64,000 bases of DNA from Silurus meridionalis (GCF_014805685.1 NC_060898.1:8405001-8469000); one strand, 5' to 3'; numbered from the stretch's first letter, positions 1 to 13,145 are shown. Numbers and translations: made by a program. The notes: generated from the letters alone by a model not told the origin.

Positions 1-172
1 GGGGAAGTGGTATCTATATAAAGGCCATGAGTTAAAATCCCTGCCACACCAATTTGTTACTGCTGGGCCCCTGAGCAAGGCCCATAACCCTATAGCTGCT
101 CAGTTGTATGAATGAGATACATTTAAATGGCTCTGCATAAGGGCATCTGCCTATTGCCGTAAATGTAATTTA
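1..172 (+). repeat. tRNA-derived SINE, copy 1 (window edge)
   Basis: Begins ggggaagtggta with a degraded tRNA-like head, then the family body tgctgggcccctgagcaagg, ctgctcagttgta and gcataagggcatctgcc, ending in a taaatgtaa tail. It matches, in forward orientation, the reverse complement of the copy at 58988-59169. Its 5' end is at or beyond the window start. Confidence 0.7.
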
Positions 173-2680
173 GGGGTATTTAAGAAATATTTTGCTATGC
201 TATTGTTTACTTGCTGGTGTGTATGGTTTGATTGCTTTTTTCTTGCATATATTTATCATATAAATCCACATGTTTTAGAGTTAGCAGAGTTTTCAAAGCA
301 GAAAATTCATGAGCGTTTACCTGATCACAATTCTGTGCAGTCACCCCATTTTGTCTATGTCAGTAACAGTCCAAAAGAAAAGGTACCAATAATCAATCAA
401 CCCCATTGTATTAGTATGCTGTTAGGTATTACACATTACAAGAAGGTTTTATTTCCATGAGCTTTATACAGTGTGGGCCTTTTTAACATGGCTAAACACA
501 GGCATTTGTCAATTATGGTCTCTATAAAATGGTTTCTTTAACATTTTGAAAAGACAGACATATATAATATATTTATGATACTCTGCTACACTTTGATACC
601 ATTTCTAAGCGATAATGTAAGCTATTATATTGCAGAGAATTGTTTGTAAAAGCAAATAAATGCAGATTCCAACAAACTTCCACTTACCTTTCTGATCTAA
701 TCAGTAAATAAGGTGTCAAACTGTATTGCCAAGCAGCTAGAAGCTAGAATGACCCTTAACTCTTAAGTGAAAAGGAACTCCATTGATTGCTAGGGTTTCA
801 TTTCTGTTGTTGGTTTCTAAGCTAATTTAGCAGCAATTCACAATGCAAGTGGGCACTGTGCTTTTCCCCTATTAACATTTCAATCTTCTGTTGTGCAGGA
901 TCAAAGAATGGAAAAACTCTTGAATTTTCATCTATTTACAAGAAGGTGTGTTCTATGAGTGAAAAAATGCTTTATAATTCCAGATGTGTGCATGGTGAGC
1001 CCCATCATCTTTGAGGTTAATAAAATGATCCATTAAGTTCAACACAGACCTTACTCCCCTATGCATACGCACATGGGCAGGTTTACACTCCGCTAATCAG
1101 CTGAAATCAACTACTGATGTAAGCACATACTGCTGTTGCATGAGACACTGTGGTATTTCACACCTATATCAACAATTACAGCAAGACTGCTGGTGGCCCA
1201 CACTCATTTAAGGCATTACATGCTTTCACAGATCGTGCAGCACAACAAAACTAGTATCATTATTTCTCCCCTGTAGATCAATAGCTAAATTAAAACAATC
1301 CTGCCAAGTTACCCTTTATTGGGCTTATCATTATCATAGTAACTGTAGCTCAAAATACTGTCTCTCATGTAAATCTCTTCTTCATACATTCTTACAACTC
1401 AGATAGCTGAGGTGCTGTTTGAACACGTTACTGTAGCCTAATATTCTGCAATCACTCTGAATGCAAATAAAAGGAGAAGAGAACCAACCAGGGGATTCTT
1501 ACAAACCACTGCCATAATTGTCAGACCGATTTGTTTAGATTCATACTCACTGAGTATACATAAAACAGTCTGATCCCTCAGTTTGCTTTAGGTACCAGAC
1601 AACTTTATTGCCCTGGAATGGGTGCACCAGCAGTGGATGAATGGATAGCTGAACAATTGTGGAAGAGATTACACATCCACCAATTTGGCACAGATAAGAA
1701 ACTCTGCACTTGTTGAACCCGATGTTAAACAGTGTATTACTATGTTTTTTATAATTTAAACAAGGAATAAACATCCCATGGCTCAAAAAGATTTAATAAA
1801 ATTACCTTTTGAAATTCCAGGACAAGTTATTCATGTGTCATATTGTCCTGAGCTGAAACACTAGAATGCTAAGCTTGATTTTAAATTTATTCAGCCTGCA
1901 ATCTGAATACCAACACTACTTCATGGTGCTAGCACAAGGTAGGCTTGGTTTGTACCAGATGGGCTAGCCTTTGCATCTGATGCACATTATTAGGTCTTGA
2001 ATTCTGTATCCAGTTCACCAGTTCTCCTTCTTTTGACCATTTGATTGATATTAACCATTGCCAACCAGTAACAGCCCAAAAGACCTCCAATTTTGGGGGG
2101 ATGCGCTGGCCCAGTCATCTAATCGTTTCAATATGGGCCTTGTCAAAGTCCATTTGCCTATTTTCTAGCTTCCATCAAATTAACTAAGAGAACTGATCTT
2201 TATACAATAACACCTGTCAAGTGATAGGCCATATTAGCTATTGTTAGCCAACCCTAACTATTTACATCAGCGTCAAACTGTGCTAAGTGTGTTAAACATA
2301 AGAATCACTGATGAATTCACTAGAGTTTTTTTGTCTATTTTAGAACACCCATAGCCATCTTTAAGGTGTCAGTGTGGTTAGAACCCACAGCAATTTAATA
2401 GTGGTCTTTAGAGTATTGATGATGGCCATCTTCAACCACAGTGAAGGATTATCAGGAGGCAGGAGACTCCAAACAGAAGTAGGGCATCAGCATGGATCAG
2501 GAAGGTTCAGAGGGCAGAGGGATTCAGGATCACTGGAATCTCAAAAGTAACATGTATGGCTCAACAAGTGAGAGAAAAGTGTTCCTTCAAATGATCACTC
2601 TTGCAGAGTTTGTTTCTCTTCAGATTAAGATGAGATCTTACTAGAGAACAAGAGAGAAAATTAGATAGAGTAGGGTGGGG
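173..2680. other. intergenic, nothing recognised
   Basis: No coding segment, RNA gene or well-defined repeat was recognised. Short ORFs at 197-460 and 1547-1786 show no family motif. Around 2440-2660 the sequence resembles spacer seen in fish LINE 3' regions, but I cannot confirm that. Confidence 0.5.
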
Positions 2681-2689
2681 TGTTTAGGA

Positions 2690-3845
2690 GTCAAGTCAAG
2701 TTTATTTCTATAGCACTTTTCACCATGGACATTGTCTAAGTTAAGGTTAAGGTAAACGATGTGTATTTATCCCTGATGATCAAGCCATGGTGACTGTGTC
2801 AATGAAAACTCCATTAGATGTTATGAGAAAAAAACCTTGAGAGGAACCAGACTCAAAAGGGGAACCCATTCTCATTTGGGTGATATCAAGAGTGTGATTA
2901 TAAATCTTTAAATAATACAGAACGCTGAAGAGTGATCTGAGAGAGATTATGAGTAATGTCCATTCTACAGTCTTATACAGTCCATCGAGATTATGGAACC
3001 AGGAGCTACTAAGAAAATCATAAAATAGCTCAACATTTGCGATCATCACAGATCCAACACCAGCTTCTCCATGCAAGAGCCTTTAAACACTCAAGGAGGT
3101 CCAGTGTCCAAACTCCACATGAAGTGGGATCCAATTAGCACTGGTAGGTCTCTAGATGGTCCAGGATGTTTGCGGGGTCGACATCTACTTCTTTAAAGGT
3201 CCATAATCTTCATGAGGTGGAACGTGGCTGGGGCTGGCGCAACCTCAGAAAGCCTCGGGATGGATAGAAAAAGAGAAGCAGTGGAGAGGAATTAGTGTAG
3301 CTGCTGTTCATGATATTAACAAGCACAATTTGATAATGTGCATGTAATCAGATGTACTGGAGCACAAGGCTATGATATGTTATGTGTGTTATGCTTTGTC
3401 TTATCAGAATTTAATAATAGAAAGTTATCAGTCATCCAATCTTTTAATTCTTTAACACACTCAGTTATCCAAGCCAATTGAACTTTATCGTCTGGTTTAG
3501 ATGAGATATATAGTTGGATATCATCAGCGTAACAGTGGAAGCTAATCCCATGGCTTCTAATAATATTTCCTAAGGGAAGCATGTATATTGTGAAAAGGAG
3601 GGGTCCTAGAACTGAACCTTGTGGCACCCCATAATTTACTTGCATTAACCTGGATATCTCTCCATTTAAGTCTACAAAATAGTAACAATCAGATAGAAAG
3701 GATTTAAACCAGCATAATGCCTGTTCCTGAATGTCGATGTAATTTTTTAAGTAATCTAGGAGAAGATAATGATCTATAGTGACGAATGCAGCACTAAGAT
3801 TTAGCAAACATATACAAGGACATTCTGGAAACCGGGACACGATGG
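2690..3845 (-). mobile_element. L2/CR1-type LINE fragment with RT domain
   Basis: Minus-strand reading at 3840-3370 gives reverse-transcriptase motifs: LSAAFVTIDHYLLL, YGVPQGSVLGPLLFTIYM and the catalytic HCYADDIQLYIS. Clade by resemblance to fish L2/CR1-like RTs; not tested. The 3' side (2690-3300) carries typical LINE 3' sequence including tcaagtttatttctatagca at its end. The element is 5'-truncated near 3845, lacks an endonuclease domain, and the remaining ORF is short, so it is dead. Some host genomes express related RT domains, but nothing here suggests that. Confidence 0.75.
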
Positions 3846-6800
3846 AGGAGGTGCATGATGAAAAAGTGCATTTTGATTTGAGTACACACCTTTGATTAAA
3901 AGTTAAATTACTTGTTTAAACATACATAGTGTGACACAGCAAATTGCCTAATAACAGCATTTTATGGCAATGGCCATATAATATTTCACCATGGAAAAGA
4001 AAGTATATTTATTTTTTTTGACCATCATTTTTTCTGAAAAACACATAGAAAATCACATACAGTAATAGAGTATGTATATTTGTCACGTCTGAGGGAAGTT
4101 AAAACACAGTCATCACAGTTTAATTTTCTTTCCTATTCCTATTCTTATTCCTATCTTATTCTTTGTAAAAAAAAAAATATGAATCATCAAATGACTAACT
4201 TTAGCAGTTCTGACTTCTGAGACAATTTTTTCTTTCATAAGAGTTTGGCTACTCAAAGTTAAGCAAATGGACAATTTTGTTCAAATGGTTTAAATAGCCT
4301 GCGTTCTTTAAAAAAAATATTATTAAGATAAATTCCATAAACTGAAATATTAATTGTCCCGATCGATCGATGTATTTACAGGAAGGGAAGGACATGTGCC
4401 CCTTGTCTCCATTCATTTTAATATATGAATGGAGGCATGACTTACACTTTTGTAATCACGAGGTTAAATAACATTGCATACTACTTTATTCCAACTACAT
4501 ATCATAATGTATAAAAATGTCTATGGTACATTCTAGTTAAAATCTCTATGGTGTCTAAGGTGTATTTATTGCTCTATTTTTGTGGATTTTCAGATTTGTC
4601 ATGCTTTAGCACTGTTATAGAGTTGCATGCTTTTAAAACAAAAGTCCCACATTAAATCAGGGTTTGATGGACAGTGCTCTAGTTACAACTTGATTCCACC
4701 AAAGCCTGATGTGTACTTACTTGAATACTCACTGGCATGTGAAACACTGATTGGCCTGCAGCATTTCAAGGAGACAGATATATTTGTCACTTCCATGAGG
4801 GAACAACTGAAGAAAGGGGGAGGAAAAGTATAGAGACTCATACCATGTATCCTGGGAACTGGGATGGGAGTAGGAGAACCGAGATTAAGGAAGTAATAGG
4901 TGATGCATGGACCAAAGACTTCTACAAATCAGTCTTCCACTGGCTGATCAGCTTTGCCACAGAGACACAGATGTTCTGCCTCCATGTCTTCTGCCAGCAA
5001 ACACCAGTGACAGGAATCCTTTAACTGCTGCATGTAGGTGAAGGTGTGGCCCCTGAGGAGCTGCAATGACAAAAGATTTGTCTGTCAAAGGTGGTCAGTC
5101 TTGGTGAGTTACGAGGTGACAGGATTATAATGCATTAGACTTTGTGAATTTAGGAGACCAGTTACAAAGGGGTAAGATGTGCATATGTTCCTTCTCAGTG
5201 GCAGGCTCAGAATCAGAATCCATTACTAATGTTGTATTATATTTTGTCCATAAATATGTATTAAATTTCTACTAATAGTCCATTTTCTTCATTACATAGC
5301 ATTTATCTTGGGTGGGGTGCACCTGCAGCACCACTGAGATTAGGTTTATGTTGGAGTTTCTATCCAATCAGATTTTAGCCATCACATCACATCACAACAC
5401 ATCACAAATTGCCAGCACTGCAAGCTTTGTTTTTCTTTTATTGTAAACTCTATATTACCTGAAGCTTTTGCTTTAACCAACCAGACAAAGATTTAGATAT
5501 TTATATATACATATTTTCCCCAAAAAACATAACAAAATGTTGTGGAAACCTTGGGGTCCTTTTATTAGGGAAATACTGATGCTTCTGCTAGAGATGATGT
5601 ATGCAGGCAGTGCAGTTGTGGCTGCAATGAAAGGAGATGTTGAATTGAATGAATAGAATAGATTCCTATTTGTGATGCAGCGCTCTGTTAGACTGCATTT
5701 CTTTATAATTCTGATTGTTTCAATAGCCAAGGTGTATTAATAAAGATATTAAGATGTGGATTGTTTCAGGTAGAACACACTCAAGGACTAGGTGTGAAAT
5801 TCATGGCCTGCCACTGGGTTTAACTGTCAGTTAGACTGTAAGACAAACAAGGGATTTCAAGAGGCTTTATTAATAAATTATCAGCGAATACAAAGTCAGT
5901 GATTGCTGGAAAATTCTTTGTTTTGGAACACCAAAACATAGGCTGACCTGATTTTTTTTCCCACAATAGATTAGAAGGTTCTCAAATTATTTGCTGTGAG
6001 TTTCTTGTTTGTGTGAGCGATTAACGTTTTGCGTTATTTGCTGGCCACATCCGCAGAAAAATTCACCACTGTTTTTTAATTTAAAATGGATTAATTCAAC
6101 TGAAATATTGATTCAGCATTATTAATTGGTATTAATTGCATATCTGAGAGGGGCAATTATTATTATTATTATTATTATTATTACAATGAATTATTATTAT
6201 AAATGTATTTGCTTTTATAAATTAATGAAATAGTAATTTAAATGTTATTTCATATATATCATATTACTTTTATATTTTTGTTATAATGATTTTGTATGGA
6301 GGTAAATTACAACAACTGTGTGACAACAATAAATATTCCCAAATTATTACATGCCCCAAAGTGTTGTTTTTATTTTTTATATTTTATATTATTATTATTT
6401 AATTTTATATTGTAAGTTAACATTGTGGAAGACCAAAATAGTACATTAGTTTAAAATCCTATTTGTTAAATTCACTCAATAAGGCTACTTTACCTAAATC
6501 AATTGACTTGGCTTATATTGAGGCTTAATGTGCTTGTGAAGCAGCAATCTATTACTACATTAGGCTCCACTAATAAAGTAAAAAAAGAATTAAAATGATT
6601 TAAGACAATTGGTTTCTTTCAAATAATTAAATGACTAACAATTTGGTTCCAAATAAAATCAATCCAAATAAGATGTAATATGAAGTGTAAAGTTGACTAT
6701 GTGCTTTTATTAATATATTTCTTTGAGTAAATACCACATTGATTATTTCATGGCATCTTTATGCAACTACACATTTCACAGTTGCCCAGTCTCAGATAGG

Positions 6801-7600
6801 AACCTGTAGTTTGTGTTGTGTGTTTAAGTGCCATTAAAGATCGATCAGATAATAGCAATTAAGTTGACATCACCCTGTCTGCAAGTGCCAATGAGTTGTC
6901 CAGGAACCATCAGTCTTTAATTGGCTTTTAATTTCCGTAAGTCAGCTCCATGTGTCTTGCTATTTGTTCTTAACATCCCAGCATTCACTCATCACCATGA
7001 CACAAGGCAAATTGTGCTTAATAAATGAGTCTAATGGATACAACTGGAGTGTGAGAGCAATGCTTCCCTTGCGTAAGCACAATATTTATATTCAGGTTCT
7101 CTCTTTGTGTGCTTCAGAGTGTGTAAGCGCGTGTTATATTGTGACACTTATTAAATATAGAATTCTAAATGAAATTGTAGGCAAAGACATTAATGTCTGC
7201 ATTTAAAATTTTAAACATTCATTCCATTTTGTGATTAATCCAACATCCTATAACTTATAGGATAACTAATGATATCCACTATTTTCCTCGAGCATGAGTG
7301 AGAAGGTCACTATTAAGATCTTTGATCTTTTGATCTTTTGATACTGTGATCTTTTCCAATCCATCTCACAATTCCCGTAACGGGGTGTTAAGAGAATTAC
7401 GTAACATAAAACATTGACATGTTTTCATGCACACTTTAGCCTGTGACATTTTTAGACTGCAAAAGACATTCCTTAATGACATTAAAGGTGAAATTGCATG
7501 ACTTAAGAGAAAGTTCATGATCTTGATGGAGATCTTAGACCAGAAGTATTTTTACTTAATCTTCAATTGCATTGCAATTACATTTTATAAAATATTGTTT
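3846..7600. other. AT-rich intergenic, no gene recognised
   Basis: Mostly AT-rich with a (TTA)n run near 6157-6182. The stretch 4620-5110 is less AT-rich and holds a 68-codon ORF at 4627-4833 without recognisable motifs; it could be an old repeat or a decayed exon. Around 7318-7355 there is a short tandem of gatcttttgatctttt. Confidence 0.5.
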
Positions 7601-7603
7601 AGT

Positions 7604-7610
7604 ATTATTA

Positions 7611-7657
<47 letters not shown>

Positions 7658-7666
7658 TTATTTTTT

Positions 7667-7712
<46 letters not shown>
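7604..7712. repeat. inverted trinucleotide tract (ATT)n then (AAT)n
   Basis: About 18 ATT units (7604-7657) run into a short T-rich spacer and then about 15 AAT units (7669-7712). Each arm is the reverse complement of the other, so one strand can fold into a long perfect A/T hairpin. Translations through it (poly-Ile, poly-Asn) are not genes. Confidence 0.9.
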
Positions 7713-7714
<2 letters not shown>

Positions 7715-7929
7715 TGCAGTAAGAAGAAAAGCAAAAAGCATTTAAAGGGGCCAGAACGTTAGCAGTGCTTATTTTTAAATAGATAAAATAAATATGCTCT
7801 ATTGACCATAGTGCTGCACATTAGATCAAACAGAAAATAAACTACATTAAAATAATATTATATAATAATTTAATATTATAATATAAATTATCTACAATTA
7901 GAAAATTATTATATAAACAAGAAAATACT

Positions 7930-8100
7930 TTTTCCTTGCCACAATAGCCACTGAATTGCTCATTAGCGACAGACATACACATAAAGAACAATCTTATTTA
8001 TTCTTTATCACCGCATTATCTGTGAACAGCTGCATTGAGAAAATGTCCATTGTTAAAAGTGATATATAAATAAAAAATAAATTGAACTGAATTGAATTAG
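7930..8100 (+). repeat. L2-like LINE 3' tail
   Basis: tttttccttgccacaatag, ttgctcattag, cacattatctgt-like sequence and ccattgttaaaagtgatata followed by aataaattgaactgaattga. The same order of blocks recurs at 18480-18720 and 62690-62825, marking a shared retrotransposon 3' end. Confidence 0.6.
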
Positions 8101-8209
8101 AGAATAGTAGATGGAAAAAAATGAAAAAGATTAATTTAAATGAGTATATTACAGGGGAGGAGCTGATAGAGAAAGGTAAACTATTTCTTAAGCCCTCATT
8201 AGCTGTTTT

Positions 8210-8510
8210 TTAATAGTGATTGCAGAATGGTTAATAGTGATTTAATAGTGATTGCAGAATGGTTAATAGTGATTTAATAGTGATTGCAGAATGGTTAATA
8301 GTGATTGCAGAATGGTTAATAGTGATTTAATAGTGATTGCAGAATGGTTAATAGTGATTTAATAGTGATTGCAGAATGGTTAATAGTGATTTAATAGTGA
8401 TTGCAGAATGGTTAATATTGATTTAATAGTGATTGCAGAATGGTTAATATTGATTTAATAGTGATTGCAGAATGGTTAATATTGATTTAATAGTGATTGC
8501 AGAATGGTTA
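8210..8510. repeat. 32-bp minisatellite, ten copies
   Basis: Ten copies of gattgcagaatggttaat with a 32-bp period, except one interval of 21 bp that lacks an 11-bp ttaatagtgat subunit. The 32-bp unit is itself an 11-bp plus 21-bp composite sharing that subunit. The last three spacers carry the variant ttaatattga in place of ttaatagtga. Confidence 0.93.
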
Positions 8511-9035
8511 GTAACAAAAATGGTAAGTAATGACCAGTCAAAAAGCTGTGTACAAGCAGATCTTTCCTGACCAGTCTGAACAATATGATATTACTTCAGA
8601 TTTTATATCTCGAAATCTGTGGGACTTGTTAGTACATAATATGCAGGTTTTACAATGCTGAAATGTATAAAAGTTAGCAATAACAAATATCCATATTTTA
8701 ATAACAGAAATATCCAATAAATAAGTGGATAACATGATAAGTATGTTGTAGAAATTAACATTATCTACATTATCTATGATATTCCACCTAGATTATCAAC
8801 ACAACTGCACATCATTGCCTTTTTATTGAGAATTTATGCTTAATTTTCATTGCTTTCTGAAGTGCCTCCTTTTTCTAAATAAGCGTATTTAAATCCTGCA
8901 TATTACTTGCAAGCAGGATTTTTTAAATGCTTTTTATAATTTCATTTCATCAGATGTATTCTGTTTTTTGTGCGCCTGCAAAGCTTTTTTATTTGAGCCA
9001 TAATGCAAAAGGGACATGAATTGGGTAACTACAGC
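8511..9035. other. intergenic, nothing recognised
   Basis: AT-rich. One small inverted repeat, aaatcctgc...gcaggattt near 8892-8922, could form a 9-bp stem. No gene or repeat family was recognised. Confidence 0.4.
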
Positions 9036-9037
9036 TG

Positions 9038-9182
9038 TAGTTTCAGAGCGACTTACAATTATCACATTATGAGCAAATATGGGGTTAAGGGTCTTGCTCT
9101 GGGGCCCAGAATTGGCTGGGATTTTAACTCAATACCTTTGGAGCCGAAGTCGAATGCCTTAACCACTAAGCTACCACCCCTG
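9038..9182 (-). repeat. tRNA-derived SINE, copy 2
   Basis: Plus strand reads agagcgacttacaatt, ggttaagggtcttgctct, gggattttaactcaatacct and gccttaaccactaagctacc. The reverse complement therefore has A-box-like GGTAGCTTAGTGGTTAAGG and B-box-like sequence. Diverged relative to the 58988 copy. Confidence 0.7.
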
Positions 9183-9189
9183 TATCTCA

Positions 9190-10070
9190 CTGGGTAACAT
9201 CTGCTCTTCTTTTAACAACAGTCTGTAGTCCTCTGGAAACTGAGGAGACCAGTTGCTGGAGTTCTGGGGGAGGAATGTTGTCCCATTTGGATCTGATATA
9301 GGATTGTAGCGTCTTAACAGTTTAGGGTCTCTTTGTCATATTTTTCATTTCATGATACGACAAATGTTTACAAATGGTGAAAGTTTTGAACTGCACGCAG
9401 GCTCTCTTCTACTCTTTTGAAGCCATGCTGTTAAAACCTGTATACATTTTAGCATTGCTGGTGCAATTTCCTGTGTAAGCTGCCCATTACAGACACACTA
9501 ATGCACCACTATGCCATCAGAAATGCAGGATGCAACTGTATGCTAAGAATGTACTTTTCATTCTTTAGTTTGGAGGACTTGGCTTCCCAATTTTGTCTGA
9601 CCACAGAACAGTTTTCCACTTTGCTTTAGTAAATTTTCAGTCTTTGCAAAGAAGAGCTTTGACTTGCATTTGTGTATGACATGGCAAACTGTGTAAACAA
9701 TGCTGGAGGTTTTTATAAACCCACCCAGTAAATTCCATTACAGATTCAGGCCTGTATTTTTTTTTTCAGTGCCTACTGAGGGCACTAAGATCACGGCCAT
9801 CCAATATTGATTTTCACCCTTATCCCTTGCACGCAGTGATCCCTACAAATTCTTGGAATCTTTTCAAGATATTATGTACTGTAGATGATCAGACATTAAA
9901 AGTCTTTACAATTTGATGTAGAGGAACATGATTCTGAAACTCTTTTACAATTTCCAGAGACTCTGCCTATCTAAGATACATTTTTATAACCAATTATCTT
10001 TCTGATCTGTTGCCCATTAACCTATTAGGCTGGAGGATATTCCCCCAGCTGTTTCTTTTTAGTTGCTTTT
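9190..10070 (-). mobile_element. Tc1/mariner transposase relic
   Basis: Degenerate minus-strand transposase. Near 9598-9628 it reads KWKTVLWSD, the conserved block carrying the first catalytic Asp of the Tc1 DDE domain, followed by Lys where Glu is usual. Further blocks (ctgtagtcctctggaaactg; ctgaccacagaacagttttc; catccaatattgattttcac; attatgtactgtagatgatc) follow a repeat common in fish genomes. Many stops and gaps; non-functional. No terminal repeats were resolved. Confidence 0.6.
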
Positions 10071-10479
10071 TGCCAGCTGTTGCCTTTTACCTAGTTTGTT
10101 GCATATTGAAAGATAAGCATGCATGTGTCTAAAAAATGATAAAAAGGCTAGGTGATTTCAAACTATTTATGGTATATATTTTCACAGATTTGAAAGTAAT
10201 TGAGAAAAAATTGTCATACAAACGGATGACACAATGCTACCTTCATGTGATATGCTTTGGATCATGAGCCCTTCCTTTCCTTCACGAAACTCCTCTTGTC
10301 CTATAATACTGGTAAATCAGTCTAAGGAGTCTTGTTGCAGAATTGGGACAGTTTTTTATTGATATGTTTATTGCAGATGTAGCCTAATATGTGCTTTCTT
10401 TCCTTGAGTTTACAAATGTATTGCAACTTGAGGTAATCCTTCTATATTTACATTTAAGGTGTCTCTTGATTGTATACTG

Positions 10480-10880
10480 TTTGTGACTTGGCCTAGTGTT
10501 GTGAAGGGGTTTTTCTTCAACAAGAAACAAATTCTGTGAGTATCCACTTAAGTTATTTATGTGGTTCTCCAGGCCTTTAGCTGCTGTTGAGCTTGCCAGT
10601 GCATTCAGTTTTTTTTTAAGAATGTTGATTTGGCCTCTTCTATTGTTTCTGATATTTCTCTGATAGATCTATTTTTCATGCAAATGTTGGCCTCCTCGAC
10701 CTGCATCAATTTGGACCATGAACAGCTACCAAATGCAAATTTAACACATGGAATTAACTTCAGACATTTTAGCTCCTATTTTTTTAGGAATCAAGGAGGG
10801 AACAGGCCACAACTAGCCATGAAAGTGCTTATTAGGCAAGTGTTCAATTTACTGGGGTGCCTGTGAAAATAAAAGTACAA
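10480..10880 (-). mobile_element. second Tc1-like relic
   Basis: Blocks gtgttgtgaaggggtttttc, gcttgccagtgcattcagtt, gatatttctctgatagatct and ccaaatgcaaatttaacaca resemble another fish Tc1-type family read backwards. An overlapping 78-codon ORF (10630-10866) is an accident of that sequence. Family assignment is from memory, without a search. Confidence 0.4.
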
Positions 10881-11600
10881 AAAGTGGCTGTATCATTCCT
10901 TACTGATTAGATTTTCTTATGCAATTAATTTTCAGAATATATCAATTGGCAGTGGTTCCTGATATGTTGTTTGGCAAAAGACAGTGAATTAAAGGAGGAA
11001 TAATTATTTTCATGGTGCAGAACAAGATATGGTTCACACAATGAATCACTGTACTACAGTGCCACCATCAGTCCGATCATCCCACCTGACTTGCCTCAGT
11101 GGCACGATGTAGTCCTACCTATTGACCTAGTTTCATGTAAATTTTTGGTCTGCATCATTCGTTTAGGGCAGAAAAACAATAATGTCAATAAAAATCAAAA
11201 AATAGTTTTATGCACCGGTGTCTATGAGAACTATAAAACAAGCATGTATGGTGGGCAGCCATGTTGACTCTGTTAGACTCTCTCTGTTTGTCATTTTACT
11301 ATTTAAGATCCCAAATCTAAGAGATGTGCACTATTTATTTGACCGTGCTCTCATTTCTGCGTTGGTAGCTAATTTTGTGTGCAAATGTGCGCAAGCCACA
11401 ATTCTAAGCCCGAGCCTCTTATAACACATACCACCCTGAATACTCAAATATAACGAGAATGAATTTAAGGTTATATTTTTGCATTATAATCCACATCTGA
11501 AATCGACGAGGTATTCTGCAAAGATTACGTTCATTACTTCAGACCTCACGCAACCATACATTGTGTCTAACTATACAACCATACATACGCGCAACCAATC
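10881..11600. other. intergenic, nothing recognised
   Basis: No gene or repeat recognised; composition becomes less AT-rich and gains CpGs toward 11600. Confidence 0.4.
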
Positions 11601-11672
11601 TGTGCGTGTGCGCGCGCGCGTGTATGAGTCTGTGTATGTGTGTGCGCGCGCGTGTGTGTATGTGTGCGCGCA
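11601..11672. repeat. alternating purine-pyrimidine tract with CG runs
   Basis: Two (CG)4-5 cores embedded in (TG)n (11608-11624 and 11641-11672). Alternating CG/TG of this length is the classic Z-DNA-prone pattern. A similar (CG)n/(CA)n stretch recurs at 11992-12019. Confidence 0.8.
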
Positions 11673-12207
11673 TAGGCCACCAGTCGTTCGCGAGGTTTAT
11701 TGCTGTCACTCGGAGCGCATCAATCCGGCCACAATTAGGTGTAACTCTCCGCTTTGATGATAGCCTTGGGCCCTAATCAGGAGAGTAAACTCGCGCTATA
11801 TTTCAATTTGGAGAGGACTTTCTTCGCCCGGCAAAGAGGAAAAAAAGGACGATAAATAAAGCGCCTATTTTCTCCGCCGTCACGCTGAGACGCCCCAGAA
11901 TGCACTTAGTGCCGGCCCCTCTAATCATGGACCGCATTCAGCAGCCGCTATAAATCAGTGCTGCGCAAACGCAGTGATTAGTGAAGCCATTTACACACGC
12001 GCGCGCGCACACGCACACATCCCCTATACCAGCTTTTAACACAGACACCTCTATAGCACTCCATAAACTAGAGGTACACACACACACACACAGTGGAGGG
12101 CTGGCTACATACTCATTATTCTTGGCTATACACAAGATTTGCATGCAGACTGCTTACAGTTGTATTTCCGACATCATAATGGCTTTGCGCTCGTTTTTTT
12201 CTTCTTC

Positions 12208-12252
<45 letters not shown>
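12208..12252. repeat. (AAT)n microsatellite
   Basis: About 15 TAA units, inside the CpG-rich block. Confidence 0.9.
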
Positions 12253-12255
<3 letters not shown>

Positions 12256-13103
12256 TCATAGTGCTATGCGATTATTTCCGCCCATACCGGATGTAGGCTG
12301 TTCTTTTCTAATCTGGCATTAGACATGCGGCACGAGACGCGTCCAGCTCCGCCAAAAACGACGTCATTTAGATGCAAAACAGAGTCGCGTAAATGTTAAT
12401 TAGATAAGTGTATCCCATTTAATGTTATCCTTGGTTTTACTCCACCACTCAATCACACACACACCCCAAACACACCCATCGGTCACACACCCTTAGTTCG
12501 TCTTAAAGCTATAAAACGGAGTGGATTAGCGTGAAGTGGCTCCTTAATCTCCGTCCAACTTTCTCCATTTAACTGCGCAATTAGAGCCTCAGTCTCCCTC
12601 CATTTGACGCGGCGGCCTGCGGGACCACCGAGCTGAACAAAGAGGAGCACGTTTAAAATGCGTCTTTTTTTAGATTCGATGCTTTTCAGTCTATTAAGTC
12701 ACACGTGAAGCCTAGAGGGACGTGTTGGATGAGAAATATATAGAGGGCGTGTTGCAAAACGTCCCGTCTTTCTTTTTTTCCCCCAAAGTGGCCCAAATCA
12801 AAGTGGCGCAAAATCAGATGCGCATTTAAACGCGCGTGACCGTACCGGCCCACCTTTAGCACGACACTTAATTATTTGAAGGCTCAGTGCCTGATCATCT
12901 TTTTTCTTTTTTTTTAAATCCATTGGAAATTACACCGGGGGGGGGGATGTTTCTAAATGGAGAAATTAGCATGCTGATGAGAGCGCGTGGGGAAATCGGA
13001 GTAAAAGGAGTGTTAGGAGGCGTGCGCATTCCCGTGACATCATTACGCCCCGTCCCGAACCAGGACACCATATAGACCGTTAATCCCATGGGAGACAGGA
13101 TAG

Positions 13104-13104
<1 letters not shown>

Positions 13105-13143
<39 letters not shown>
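13105..13143. repeat. (TG)n microsatellite
   Basis: About 19 TG units inside the CpG-rich block; it generates false open frames on both strands. Confidence 0.95.

Positions 13144-13145
<2 letters not shown>

Noticed and set aside
4627..4833. 68-codon ORF in a less AT-rich stretch
   Set aside because: No motif, no splice partners, length expected by chance.
8210..8510. Regular repeats spaced like a CRISPR array
   Set aside because: Spacers are not unique; the whole 32-bp unit repeats, and the context is a vertebrate genome. It is a minisatellite.
11479..12322. Several ORFs in the CpG-rich block, including possible otp exons
   Set aside because: They are driven by CG/CA/AAT repeats; no homeodomain (e.g. 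WFQNRRAK) or other conserved motif appears in any frame.
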